Positions 1 through 5,497 of a DNA stretch of 6,945 bases are shown piece after piece; the stretch's first letter is position 1; the number at the start of each line of letters is the position of its first letter. Source of the DNA: Candidatus Omnitrophota bacterium (GTDB lineage: Bacteria; Omnitrophota; Omnitrophia; Omnitrophales; JACROU01); NCBI GenBank assembly GCA_016206875.1, contig JACQQR010000199.1, positions 1 to 6,945 of the forward strand, written 5' to 3'. Under the pieces are notes generated by a model. It made no database searches. It saw only the letters and a program-made list of their open reading frames with translations, and was not told the origin of the DNA. The position numbers were made by a program, and so were the translations under genes.

Positions 1-38
1 TAGAAGGCTGTTGCTCTATCCACCTGAGCTACGGGCGC
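1..38 (-). tRNA. tRNA-Arg(UCU), 5' half, cut by the window edge
   Basis: The minus strand from 38 reads GCGCCCGTAGCTCAGGTGG, a standard tRNA start. The parts in order are a 7-nt acceptor strand, TA, D-stem GCTC/GAGC around a 9-nt loop, anticodon stem strand ACAGC, then loop CTTCTA with anticodon TCT at 2-4. The window ends one base after the anticodon, so the 3' half lies outside. The anticodon UCU decodes AGA/AGG arginine. The 27 nt nearest the 5' end, with the upstream leader, recur in degraded form at 1771-1797. The identity is firm for what is visible; whether the missing half is intact cannot be judged. Confidence 0.9.
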
Positions 39-123
39 ATTCAATATGTACACGAATCTAACAATTGTCAGTCGAAAACCTTGTTGGCTTACCCATTCCC
101 TCTGAGTCCTGTAAGGACGGGCG
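12..123. repeat. Direct repeat copy A: tRNA-Arg 5' end plus leader
   Basis: This stretch matches 1771-1884 in the same orientation with about ten differences over roughly 112 nt, including two single-base length changes. It holds the first 27 nt of the tRNA gene and about 85 nt of its upstream leader. Similarity stops inside the tRNA on one side and just past the GGCG at 120-123 on the other. The two copies bracket the Schlafen-type gene, so the arrangement looks like a duplication made on insertion or a tandem duplication later split by new DNA. Confidence 0.9.
43..71 (-). promoter_or_regulatory. Candidate sigma70-type promoter of the tRNA-Arg gene
   Basis: On the minus strand a CTGACA box (71-66) is followed after 17 nt by CATATT (48-43), which is 5/6 and 4/6 of the consensus hexamers. 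The predicted start falls close to the mature tRNA 5' end, which is tight for a tRNA precursor. In the duplicated copy near 1771-1884 the equivalent boxes read CTGGCA and CATATC, so both have decayed. This is inference from motif and spacing only. Confidence 0.3.
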
Positions 124-142
124 CGTTAAATATTTGTGTAAA

Positions 143-324
143 TACTGAATCTTTGCAAAATGATCTAATGGCTTATACTACGAGAAATTGGGTGATTACT
201 TGTCATTCCCGCGAAAGCGGGAATCCAGTGACTTTGCCTTTGGCGTAATGAAAAAGTCGCTGGACCCCCGCTTTCGCGGGGGTGACAACATTAAAGAGAG
301 AATTCATTTTGCAAAGATTTAGTA
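143..324. mobile_element. MITE-like element with nested inverted repeats
   Basis: Outer inverted repeats of 21 bp (143-163 and 304-324, core AATCTTTGCAAAATGA) match at 20 of 21 positions. Nested inside are 36-bp inverted repeats, 200-235 and 253-288, with four differences. Each 36-bp arm carries its own hairpin: an 8-bp stem capped by GAAA (205-224, and 264-283 read on the minus strand). There is no coding capacity, so any movement would need a transposase in trans. GTAAATACT occurs at both outer edges (138-146 and 322-330), which may be a target-site trace but partly overlaps the terminal repeats. The inner motif TTCCCGCGAAAGCGGGAA resembles short repeats common in many proteobacterial genomes. 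The nested design fits a miniature element or a paired-REP element. Confidence 0.75.
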
Positions 325-328
325 AATA

Positions 329-361
329 CTAATCGTGCACTAATCGTGCACTAATCGTGCA
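329..361. repeat. Three perfect tandem copies of an 11-bp unit
   Basis: CTAATCGTGCA occurs three times without a mismatch at 329-339, 340-350 and 351-361, and a further C follows at 362. The third copy contains the stop codon (351-353) and the last codons of the Schlafen-type gene. Read on the minus strand each unit is TGCACGATTAG, so each unit carries a TAG. The unit is not a multiple of three, so changes in copy number beyond the stop do not alter the protein. The likely origin is slippage during replication. Confidence 0.9.
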
Positions 362-1745
362 CTTGATATTTTGTGCTCCTCCCCATTCCAACTTGGACAA
401 TAACTTTCTTTTTCAAAAGGTCGCCTAAATCTTTATTGGCCTGCCGCAAAGATACCCTGGATAACTCCGCATATTTTTTTCTTGAAATTTCTCCATGTGA
501 TCGAAGATATGACATCACTTTTTTTTGTCGCTCATTCAAATCAAGTTTGTGAAGCTTTGTATCCTCGATTGCCTTTTCAAAGCTTCTACCTGGACCTGGC
601 AATGCAATTTCAAAACCTCCAGAATTATTTGCAAACACCGGATCGGGCAACTTCTCTTTGCGCATTTCCTCAACGATCCGATTCGTCCCGCGTCCCCATC
701 GTTCAATATATTTAATCAAATAGAGCTTATCGGCGAGAAACTGATTCCTCGGAATAGAACGGTGCTTCTCTTTTAATTGCTTCGGCGTCAACTGCTTTGG
801 CAGTTCACCCGGGTTCCAAATCTCAATTCGGTTATCGTAAATCGCCAGTTGGATATCCCCGTTAGCCCAATAGTCCCTGTGAGCCAAAGCATTATTTAGC
901 GCTTCTTCAAGCGCTCTCAGGGGATATTCCCATTTGTCATATCTTTGATTCGCGTCAAAAAAAACCGCTTTTTTGATATGTTCAGCAATGAATCTCAAAG
1001 CCCCACCACGCAGTTCGGGAATAGTACCTTCTAAAACTTTTGTATCCAAAAAATCATGGCCTTCCGTACCCTTGATTCGCCCGGCATAAATTTTCGATTG
1101 GACAAAAAACTTCTGTGGATCCTTAGCAAAAAGAAGAATGGCCGTGTTGTTCAATTTGCTATGATGAAAAACTTTGAGGTATTGAAGCGCATCCTTGACA
1201 GAAACTTTTCCGGGAGTATTGAGTCGGCCTTCCTCTTTGGCCTTTTCCAAAAACCACCGCACCTTGGCAGGGTCGATATCCTGAAGCGATGCGTTTTTAC
1301 AGACCATCGTATCAAAATGTAATTTGTCATGATGCTTCTCAAAAATAAGATGCTCATATTCATCTTTCGTCATTTTAACCGTCGAACGCCCTACACGCTT
1401 GTAGGGACGCCCAAATGCCAAAACCAAATGATCATGTGATTCTTTGATTTCAACAACAATCACTTCCTTTCTATCAAGATGCTTTACAGTAACTCTAGGA
1501 TGAAGTTTCGGGTCCGTGTGTTGACGGATATGATTCACTATCTTTTCGATGGTACCCTTACCAATCTGAACGCCGGCCACCTTGCCTCCGGGTGAAATAC
1601 CCATAAATATCCGGCCGCCTTCTGTATTCGCGAAGGCCACTGCCGTCTCGATCAATTCATCCATCTCAGACAGAGACTGCTTCCATTCGACCGTGGTCGA
1701 CTCATCTTTGTTTATAATACTTTTGTTCTTGTCAGACTTTATCAT
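351..1745 (-). CDS. Schlafen AlbA_2 / HATPase / winged-helix protein (COG2865-type regulator)
   Basis: 464 aa from the ATG at 1745. Residues about 16-130 form a Schlafen AlbA_2 domain: E15-x4-E20-W-K matches the family's ExxxxEFK motif, followed by FANTEGG at 38-44 and GISPGGKVAG at 49-58. Residues about 270-385 resemble the HATPase_c_4 module often labelled RecG-like, with an N-box-like EALNNALAHRDY at 281-292, NPG at 311-313 and GRGT at 351-354. Residues about 402-462 form a C-terminal winged helix. No helicase motifs are visible, so a RecG helicase label would be wrong. Family members are usually described as DNA-binding regulators; the ligand and target are unknown. The reading frame stays open upstream to a TTG at 1787 (478 aa), but that start lies inside a tRNA remnant. 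The ATG has only a weak Shine-Dalgarno, so the start is uncertain. The gene stands alone between two tRNA-derived direct repeats, which suggests it is acquired. Confidence 0.85.
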   Translation of the reverse strand: MIKSDKNKSIINKDESTTVEWKQSLSEMDELIETAVAFANTEGGRIFMGISPGGKVAGVQIGKGTIEKIVNHIRQHTDPKLHPRVTVKHLDRKEVIVVEIKESHDHLVLAFGRPYKRVGRSTVKMTKDEYEHLIFEKHHDKLHFDTMVCKNASLQDIDPAKVRWFLEKAKEEGRLNTPGKVSVKDALQYLKVFHHSKLNNTAILLFAKDPQKFFVQSKIYAGRIKGTEGHDFLDTKVLEGTIPELRGGALRFIAEHIKKAVFFDANQRYDKWEYPLRALEEALNNALAHRDYWANGDIQLAIYDNRIEIWNPGELPKQLTPKQLKEKHRSIPRNQFLADKLYLIKYIERWGRGTNRIVEEMRKEKLPDPVFANNSGGFEIALPGPGRSFEKAIEDTKLHKLDLNERQKKVMSYLRSHGEISRKKYAELSRVSLRQANKDLGDLLKKKVIVQVGMGRSTKYQVHD

Positions 1746-1770
1746 GTTGACATTCTGTTGACGTCTTTGC

Positions 1771-1884
1771 TGCTCTATCCACCTCAAGCTGCGGGCGTAT
1801 TAGATATGTACACGAATCTAACAATTGCCAGTCGAAAACCTTGTTGGCTTACCCATCCCCTTCCGAGTCCTGTAAGGATGGGCG
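1771..1884. repeat. Direct repeat copy B: degenerate tRNA-Arg 5' fragment plus leader
   Basis: This is the second copy of 12-123. Within it 1771-1797 corresponds to the first 27 nt of tRNA-Arg, but with base changes in the acceptor and D-arm region (minus strand CGCCCGCAGCTTGAGG), so it cannot fold as the parent does. The similarity ends where the parent's anticodon stem would begin, and the Schlafen-type reading frame takes over. The leader part, including the stretch equivalent to the tRNA promoter, sits upstream of that gene in the correct orientation and could drive it. Confidence 0.9.
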
Positions 1885-1923
1885 TATAAGATTTAAGATT
1901 ATATAAATTAATAGGTTAAAAGG

Positions 1924-1959
1924 AAGTTAAAAGGAGAGGGATAATTCGTGGGAAGCCTT
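1924..1959. repeat. Copy 1 of a ~35-bp dispersed repeat
   Basis: The segment beginning AAGTTAAAAGGAGA and ending GTGGGAAGCCTT matches 2298-2331 in the same orientation, with a 2-nt length difference and a few substitutions. The other copy continues into a GTGGGAG/CTCCCAC hairpin that this copy lacks. The two copies enclose the structured interval and the DUF3800 remnant, which suggests insertion or duplication boundaries. No function is assigned. Confidence 0.6.
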
Positions 1960-1960
1960 A

Positions 1961-2137
1961 GTGTCTATATAGGTGTCCACCCCACCCCAAAATAATGCTC
2001 TAATCACCAGTTGGATTGCCGTTAGTTTTATAGTAGACTTACTCCTGAGCGGTAAGTCCACCATCAGTTGTTTGGGGTGTTTCCTTCCATCGGTAGGTTA
2101 TAGCTCCAACATATCAAACTGATGGGGCGCGCTCATT
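1961..2137. other. Non-coding interval with several inverted repeats
   Basis: I see no credible gene here. Three pairings are visible. One is a hairpin, 2033-2042 with 2052-2061, of 10 bp with one mismatch. The second is a perfect 9-bp pair, CCATCAGTT at 2061-2069 with AACTGATGG at 2117-2125. The third is a longer-range match of ACCCCAAA near 1984-1991 with TTTGGGGT at 2072-2079. The sequence could be the eroded end of an insertion sequence or a structured RNA. I do not recognise a known family and the pairings compete with each other. Confidence 0.4.
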
Positions 2138-2296
2138 TTATTTTTCGGGCAGGTATAATGTTTCAAATTTCATCTTTTCGGCAAATACGTCGTACCACCC
2201 ACTATCTTTCTTCTCATATTTTCTAAAAATACCCCAAGAAAATAAATCAACTGCTTGCAAAGGCTTCACTTCACAAGAATTTTTATGGCTTAAATA
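2138..2296 (-). pseudogene. C-terminal remnant of a DUF3800 protein
   Basis: The minus-strand frame ending in TAA at 2138 reads SHKNSCEVKPLQAVDLFSWG followed by IFRKYEKKDSGWYDVF. This resembles the conserved C-terminal motif of DUF3800 proteins, LQAxDFxxxAIFRKYExxD. Intact DUF3800 proteins are roughly 200-300 aa, while only about 50 residues remain here. Upstream the frame runs into the 2298-2341 repeat and hairpin, whose translation has no family resemblance, so the break lies near 2296. DUF3800 genes are often found in mobile and phage-related regions. The family call is from motif memory and is moderately sure; that it is a fragment is clear. Confidence 0.6.
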
Positions 2297-2297
2297 A

Positions 2298-2341
2298 AAG
2301 TTAAAAGGAGACATAATTTGTGGGAGGCTTTGGCTCCCACA
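2298..2341. repeat. Copy 2 of the ~35-bp repeat, ending in a hairpin
   Basis: 2298-2331 repeats 1924-1959. The right part forms a perfect 8-bp stem, TGTGGGAG (2319-2326) with CTCCCACA (2334-2341), around a 7-nt loop. There is no T-run on either side, so it is not a typical intrinsic terminator. It lies about 65 nt past the stop of the small exported-protein gene and could protect that transcript's 3' end, but it reads more like a dispersed repeat. Confidence 0.55.
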
Positions 2342-2406
2342 TCCGTGTGTGTGTAAGAACACCTGCGCGCCACCCGCGGACAGGGATTTGCCTGTGCTCT
2401 GGCGAG

Positions 2407-2646
2407 TTATTTTTTCACATGCTGCGGTTTTAAGGTGCTTTCAAACCAGGGCATGTGCTGTTTGTCGTAGCTAACTATTCGTTCTGGCATAAACTGGGTG
2501 GAAACCTTATGCCCTTTTGGAAATGTGGTAATATCCCCTTGAGGCAAATTCCATGAAGGAACATAAAATTTGTCTCCGGCAACCGCACCGCCTGCCATCG
2601 CAGCCAGAATCAAAGCAATTCCAAGAGTTATTTTGATAGGTTTCAT
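2407..2646 (-). CDS. Small exported protein, 79 aa, unknown function
   Basis: I do not recognise this family. Residues 1-23 form a classical Sec signal peptide: MKPIK is the charged start, a hydrophobic core follows, and AVA at 21-23 is a type I cleavage site. Cleavage would leave a mature protein of about 56 residues beginning GDKFYVPSW. It has no cysteine, so it is not a lipoprotein. The mature part has W32 and W67, histidines at 46, 64 and 76, and a basic end (HVKK). The ATG at 2646 is preceded by GGAGGG at 7-nt spacing, a strong ribosome binding site that supports both the gene and its start. It lies 128 nt after the P-type ATPase on the same strand, so it could be co-transcribed or have its own promoter. 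A periplasmic location is inferred from the signal peptide. Confidence 0.75.
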   Translation of the reverse strand: MKPIKITLGIALILAAMAGGAVAGDKFYVPSWNLPQGDITTFPKGHKVSTQFMPERIVSYDKQHMPWFESTLKPQHVKK

Positions 2647-2746
2647 GGCTAAGCCCTCCGTTTTCTTACTCCACTTCCTTGAACGGCCAAGCCGGCCTTC
2701 TACCCCACAGAGATTTTGTACTTTAGGTATGACTTATCGATTGTAA

Positions 2747-2806
2747 GGGACGATTCTCCGCCGGGTCAGGCGGGTCAGGGACGGTTCTCCTGGGGAGAAG
2801 CGTCCC
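2747..2806. repeat. GGGACGNTTCTCC repeat cluster overlapping the ATPase 3' end
   Basis: Three copies of the 13-mer GGGACGNTTCTCC occur: 2747-2759 (N=A) and 2778-2790 (N=G) on the plus strand, and 2794-2806 (N=C) on the minus strand. The last two form a hairpin with a 13-bp stem, one mismatch and a 3-nt loop, followed on the plus strand by TTTT. Between copies 1 and 2 the 9-mer CGGGTCAGG is repeated in tandem (2762-2770 and 2771-2779). The ATPase stop codon (2775-2777) lies in the second 9-mer. The motif looks like a dispersed REP-type palindrome. Confidence 0.8.
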
Positions 2807-5489
2807 TTTTGGCACTTTTGGCATTTCTGGCAGCCCATTTCCGGAGTTCTTCAGCCCAAAAAACGAGGCTTGCGACAGCCCCGATCAATACTATTTCGGA
2901 AATGGGGATTGTCGTGGTGTGAAAGAAGCGCTGAAGCGGGGGGGAAAATAGGATAGATATGTGAAAAAGATTGCCCAGGACGAGCCCCCCTATCAGCCAT
3001 TTGTTTTTGAACACATCCCAGGAAAAAGCCGACTTTGTTTCAGAAAGACAGTTGATGGCGTTCAGCCACTGAGTCACTGCCAAAACGGTAAAGGTTCCGG
3101 TTTGAACTTCGCCAAACGGCACTCCGCTTGAAAGTTTAAAAATAAAATATCCCAACGTAGAAAGCGTGGTGCACGGAACCATCACAGCCATGCGCATCCA
3201 CATCATTTTTGTAAAAAGCGGCTCTCTGCGCGGAATAGGAGGATGTTGCATCTCATCGCCCTCGCGCGCCGTCATGACCAACGGAAGAGTCATCATTCCA
3301 TCGGTAACTAAATTGATCCAAAGAATTTGCACTGCCGCCAGGGGCAGTGGATATCCCAATATGAGCGCAAACAGGAGCACCAGAACTTCATCTATAGAAG
3401 TGGAGACGAGATAAAGCAGAAGCTTTTTGATATTTCTATAAACCAGCCTTCCTTCTTCAATGGCATGAACAATAGTGGCGAAATTGTCATCGGTAATCAC
3501 CATCTTTGCGGCATTTTTCGCCACTTCTGTCCCTGTAATTCCCATGGCAACTCCCACGTCTGCTTTAGCAAGCGCAGGCGCATCGTTTACCCCATCGCCA
3601 GTGACGGCCACAACATGGTGCCGGGATTGCAACGCCTCAACAATGCGCAGCTTTTGGGCAGGATGCACCCGCGTGAAAACAGAAATGCGATCAATTTTCT
3701 CTTTGAGCTCTTCATCGGACATGCGGGCAAGTTCCCGGCCATCCACGGCCACATCTTCTCTTCCGGCGATTCCAAGAAAGCGGGCAACAGCCAGCCCCGT
3801 TGCCTTGTGGTCCCCGGTGACCATAATGGGCCGGATGCCGGCAGACTGACACTGTCGAACCGCTTTTTTCACTTCTTCTCGCGGCGGATCAAATTGGCCG
3901 GCCAATCCCAAAAACCGCGCTTTCCCTTTTAACACGCCGAACTCATGCAGAAGTTGAACCCCCGGAGCTTCTGCAATCGCAAAAGCAATTAAGCGCAGCG
4001 CCTGCTGTGCCATTAATTCTCCGGCTTCCAAAATTTTTCTTCGTCCCGATTCATCCAGTGCGCAAAGCTCAAGCACGGCCTCAGGCGCTCCTTTGATGTA
4101 TAGGCGCTCGCCGCCGGCTTCCCTGTGCCCGGTAGCCATCATTTTTGTCTCGGGCGAGAACGGAATTTCCCGGGTACGCGGATGTAGTTGATTCAATTCT
4201 TCCTGAATTATTCCGGCTTTCTCGCCTAAAGAAAGTAACGCCGCTTCGGTGGGATCCCCCATAGCCCGCCACCGGGATTCCTTTGAATCCGGATGAATCA
4301 AATCAGCGTCGTTACACAACACACCGGCCTTGAGTAACAGCTTCAAACCGGCATCCGCATCCGGATCCACATATTGGCCTTGATAAAGAAATTCTCCTTC
4401 CGGCTCATATCCTGCGCCAGAGACTTCTATCTTTCTTTCATCGGGTAAATAAAGCTCCGTCACTGTCATCTCATTTTTTGTAAGCGTTCCGGTTTTGTCA
4501 CTAGCAATAACATTGGTGGAACCCAACGTCTCCACAGCAGACAGTTTGCGGATGACGGCCCCGCGGGCGGCCATACGCTGCATGCCTATGGCTAATGCCA
4601 CGGTCATCGCCACCGGAAGCCCTTCCGGCACGAAGGAAACCATTTGGCTTACGGCCACCATAAAAATTTCAGAAAATGAAATTTTGCGCAAAAGTCCGGT
4701 GATCACAACAACAACCAGCATCACTGAGGCGGCAACAATAATATGATTTCCGAATTGGGCGATGCGGCTCTCAAGTGGTGTGTTGGGTTCTTTCGCTTCC
4801 TGTGTGAGCTCAGAAATTCGACCCACTTCAGTGCGAAGGCCTGTGGCTACTACAACCGCCTTTCCCCGGCCTGAGGAAATAAAAGTTCCTGAATAAACCA
4901 TATTATGCCGATCGGCAAGAACTGTTTCTTCGGAAAGCGCTTCTATATTTTTCCCCACGGGAAAAGATTCGCCGGTAAGCGCCGCTTCCTCGGCCTCGAG
5001 ATTTTGCGCTTCAATAAGCCGGGCATCCGCCGCCACGGCATCTCCGCTCGACAACGCCAAAATATCGCCGGGCACGAGCTCGCTTGATTCCGCCAGCTTT
5101 TCTTTGCCGCCGCGAAGCACACGCACGCTCAACTCGGAAAGCTTTCTCAAGGCCTCCATAGATTTTTCAGCGCGGCCTTCCTGAAACGCGCCGATAGCGG
5201 CGTTGGCGAATAAAACGGCAATGATGACCCAGCCATCCGTCACTTTTCCAAGAAAAAAAGCAATCGCAGCGGCAATAAATAAAAGATAAATCAGCGGGCT
5301 TTTGAATTGATCCAGAAAAATTCGGAAGAGAGATTTTGATTTTTTTTGAGGCAGGGTGTTGGAACCGTACACCGACCGGCGATACTTGACCTCGTCAGGA
5401 GATAGACCCTGCCCCGAAGAAACACTCCAATGAGATAAGGCTTTTTCCGGAGAAACTGCGTGAAACTGGAGAGCGGTGGCAAGAGGCAT
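2775..5489 (-). CDS. Type II (Ca2+-ATPase-like) cation-transporting P-type ATPase
   Basis: 904 aa, the usual length for bacterial type II pumps. It is an inner-membrane protein that uses ATP to move cations. Domains in order: N-terminal cation_ATPase_N (about 8-75); actuator with TGES at 172-175; TM4 PEGLP at 288-292; phosphorylation site DKTGT at 331-335; nucleotide-binding KGAPE at 466-470; TGD at 558-560; hinge TGDGVNDAP at 630-638; then the C-terminal membrane segments. Ion-site residues by SERCA comparison: TM4 E289 (E309), TM5 E701 (E771), and TM6 N726, T729 and D730 (N796, T799, D800) are kept. SERCA N768 is replaced by S698, and D700 is an extra acid. The most likely substrate is Ca2+, but Mn2+ or a monovalent ion cannot be excluded. 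The ATG at 5489 is 8 nt after the pncA stop, whose TAG forms part of an AGGA Shine-Dalgarno, so translation is probably coupled. The last ~11 residues (KRDASPQENRP) are encoded within a dispersed repeat. Confidence 0.93.
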   Translation of the reverse strand: MPLATALQFHAVSPEKALSHWSVSSGQGLSPDEVKYRRSVYGSNTLPQKKSKSLFRIFLDQFKSPLIYLLFIAAAIAFFLGKVTDGWVIIAVLFANAAIGAFQEGRAEKSMEALRKLSELSVRVLRGGKEKLAESSELVPGDILALSSGDAVAADARLIEAQNLEAEEAALTGESFPVGKNIEALSEETVLADRHNMVYSGTFISSGRGKAVVVATGLRTEVGRISELTQEAKEPNTPLESRIAQFGNHIIVAASVMLVVVVITGLLRKISFSEIFMVAVSQMVSFVPEGLPVAMTVALAIGMQRMAARGAVIRKLSAVETLGSTNVIASDKTGTLTKNEMTVTELYLPDERKIEVSGAGYEPEGEFLYQGQYVDPDADAGLKLLLKAGVLCNDADLIHPDSKESRWRAMGDPTEAALLSLGEKAGIIQEELNQLHPRTREIPFSPETKMMATGHREAGGERLYIKGAPEAVLELCALDESGRRKILEAGELMAQQALRLIAFAIAEAPGVQLLHEFGVLKGKARFLGLAGQFDPPREEVKKAVRQCQSAGIRPIMVTGDHKATGLAVARFLGIAGREDVAVDGRELARMSDEELKEKIDRISVFTRVHPAQKLRIVEALQSRHHVVAVTGDGVNDAPALAKADVGVAMGITGTEVAKNAAKMVITDDNFATIVHAIEEGRLVYRNIKKLLLYLVSTSIDEVLVLLFALILGYPLPLAAVQILWINLVTDGMMTLPLVMTAREGDEMQHPPIPRREPLFTKMMWMRMAVMVPCTTLSTLGYFIFKLSSGVPFGEVQTGTFTVLAVTQWLNAINCLSETKSAFSWDVFKNKWLIGGLVLGNLFHISILFSPPLQRFFHTTTIPISEIVLIGAVASLVFWAEELRKWAARNAKSAKRDASPQENRP

Positions 5490-5497
5490 ACGTGTTC

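Noticed and set aside
200..288. A short CRISPR array
   Set aside because: The two similar units are inverted rather than direct, there are only two, and each is itself a hairpin; no spacer pattern exists.
351..1745. Calling the AlbA_2/HATPase protein an ATP-dependent DNA helicase RecG
   Set aside because: The similarity is to the RecG-labelled HATPase_c_4 module only; no Walker A, DExH or other helicase motif is visible.
12..1884. Classical integrative island with tRNA attachment sites
   Set aside because: There is no integrase, the duplicated part is the tRNA 5' end rather than the 3' end, and the span holds a single gene.
2097..2110. An integron attC site (GTT...AAC)
   Set aside because: The flanks do not give the paired R and L boxes with the expected spacing, and no integron integrase is present.
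2319..2341. Intrinsic terminator for the 79-aa gene
   Set aside because: The stem is good but no T-run follows on the minus strand, and the hairpin belongs to a sequence repeated at 1924-1959.
3327..3932. A 201-aa plus-strand open frame inside the ATPase region
   Set aside because: It lies wholly antisense to a well-supported P-type ATPase with intact motifs; its translation shows no family pattern and it is a shadow frame.
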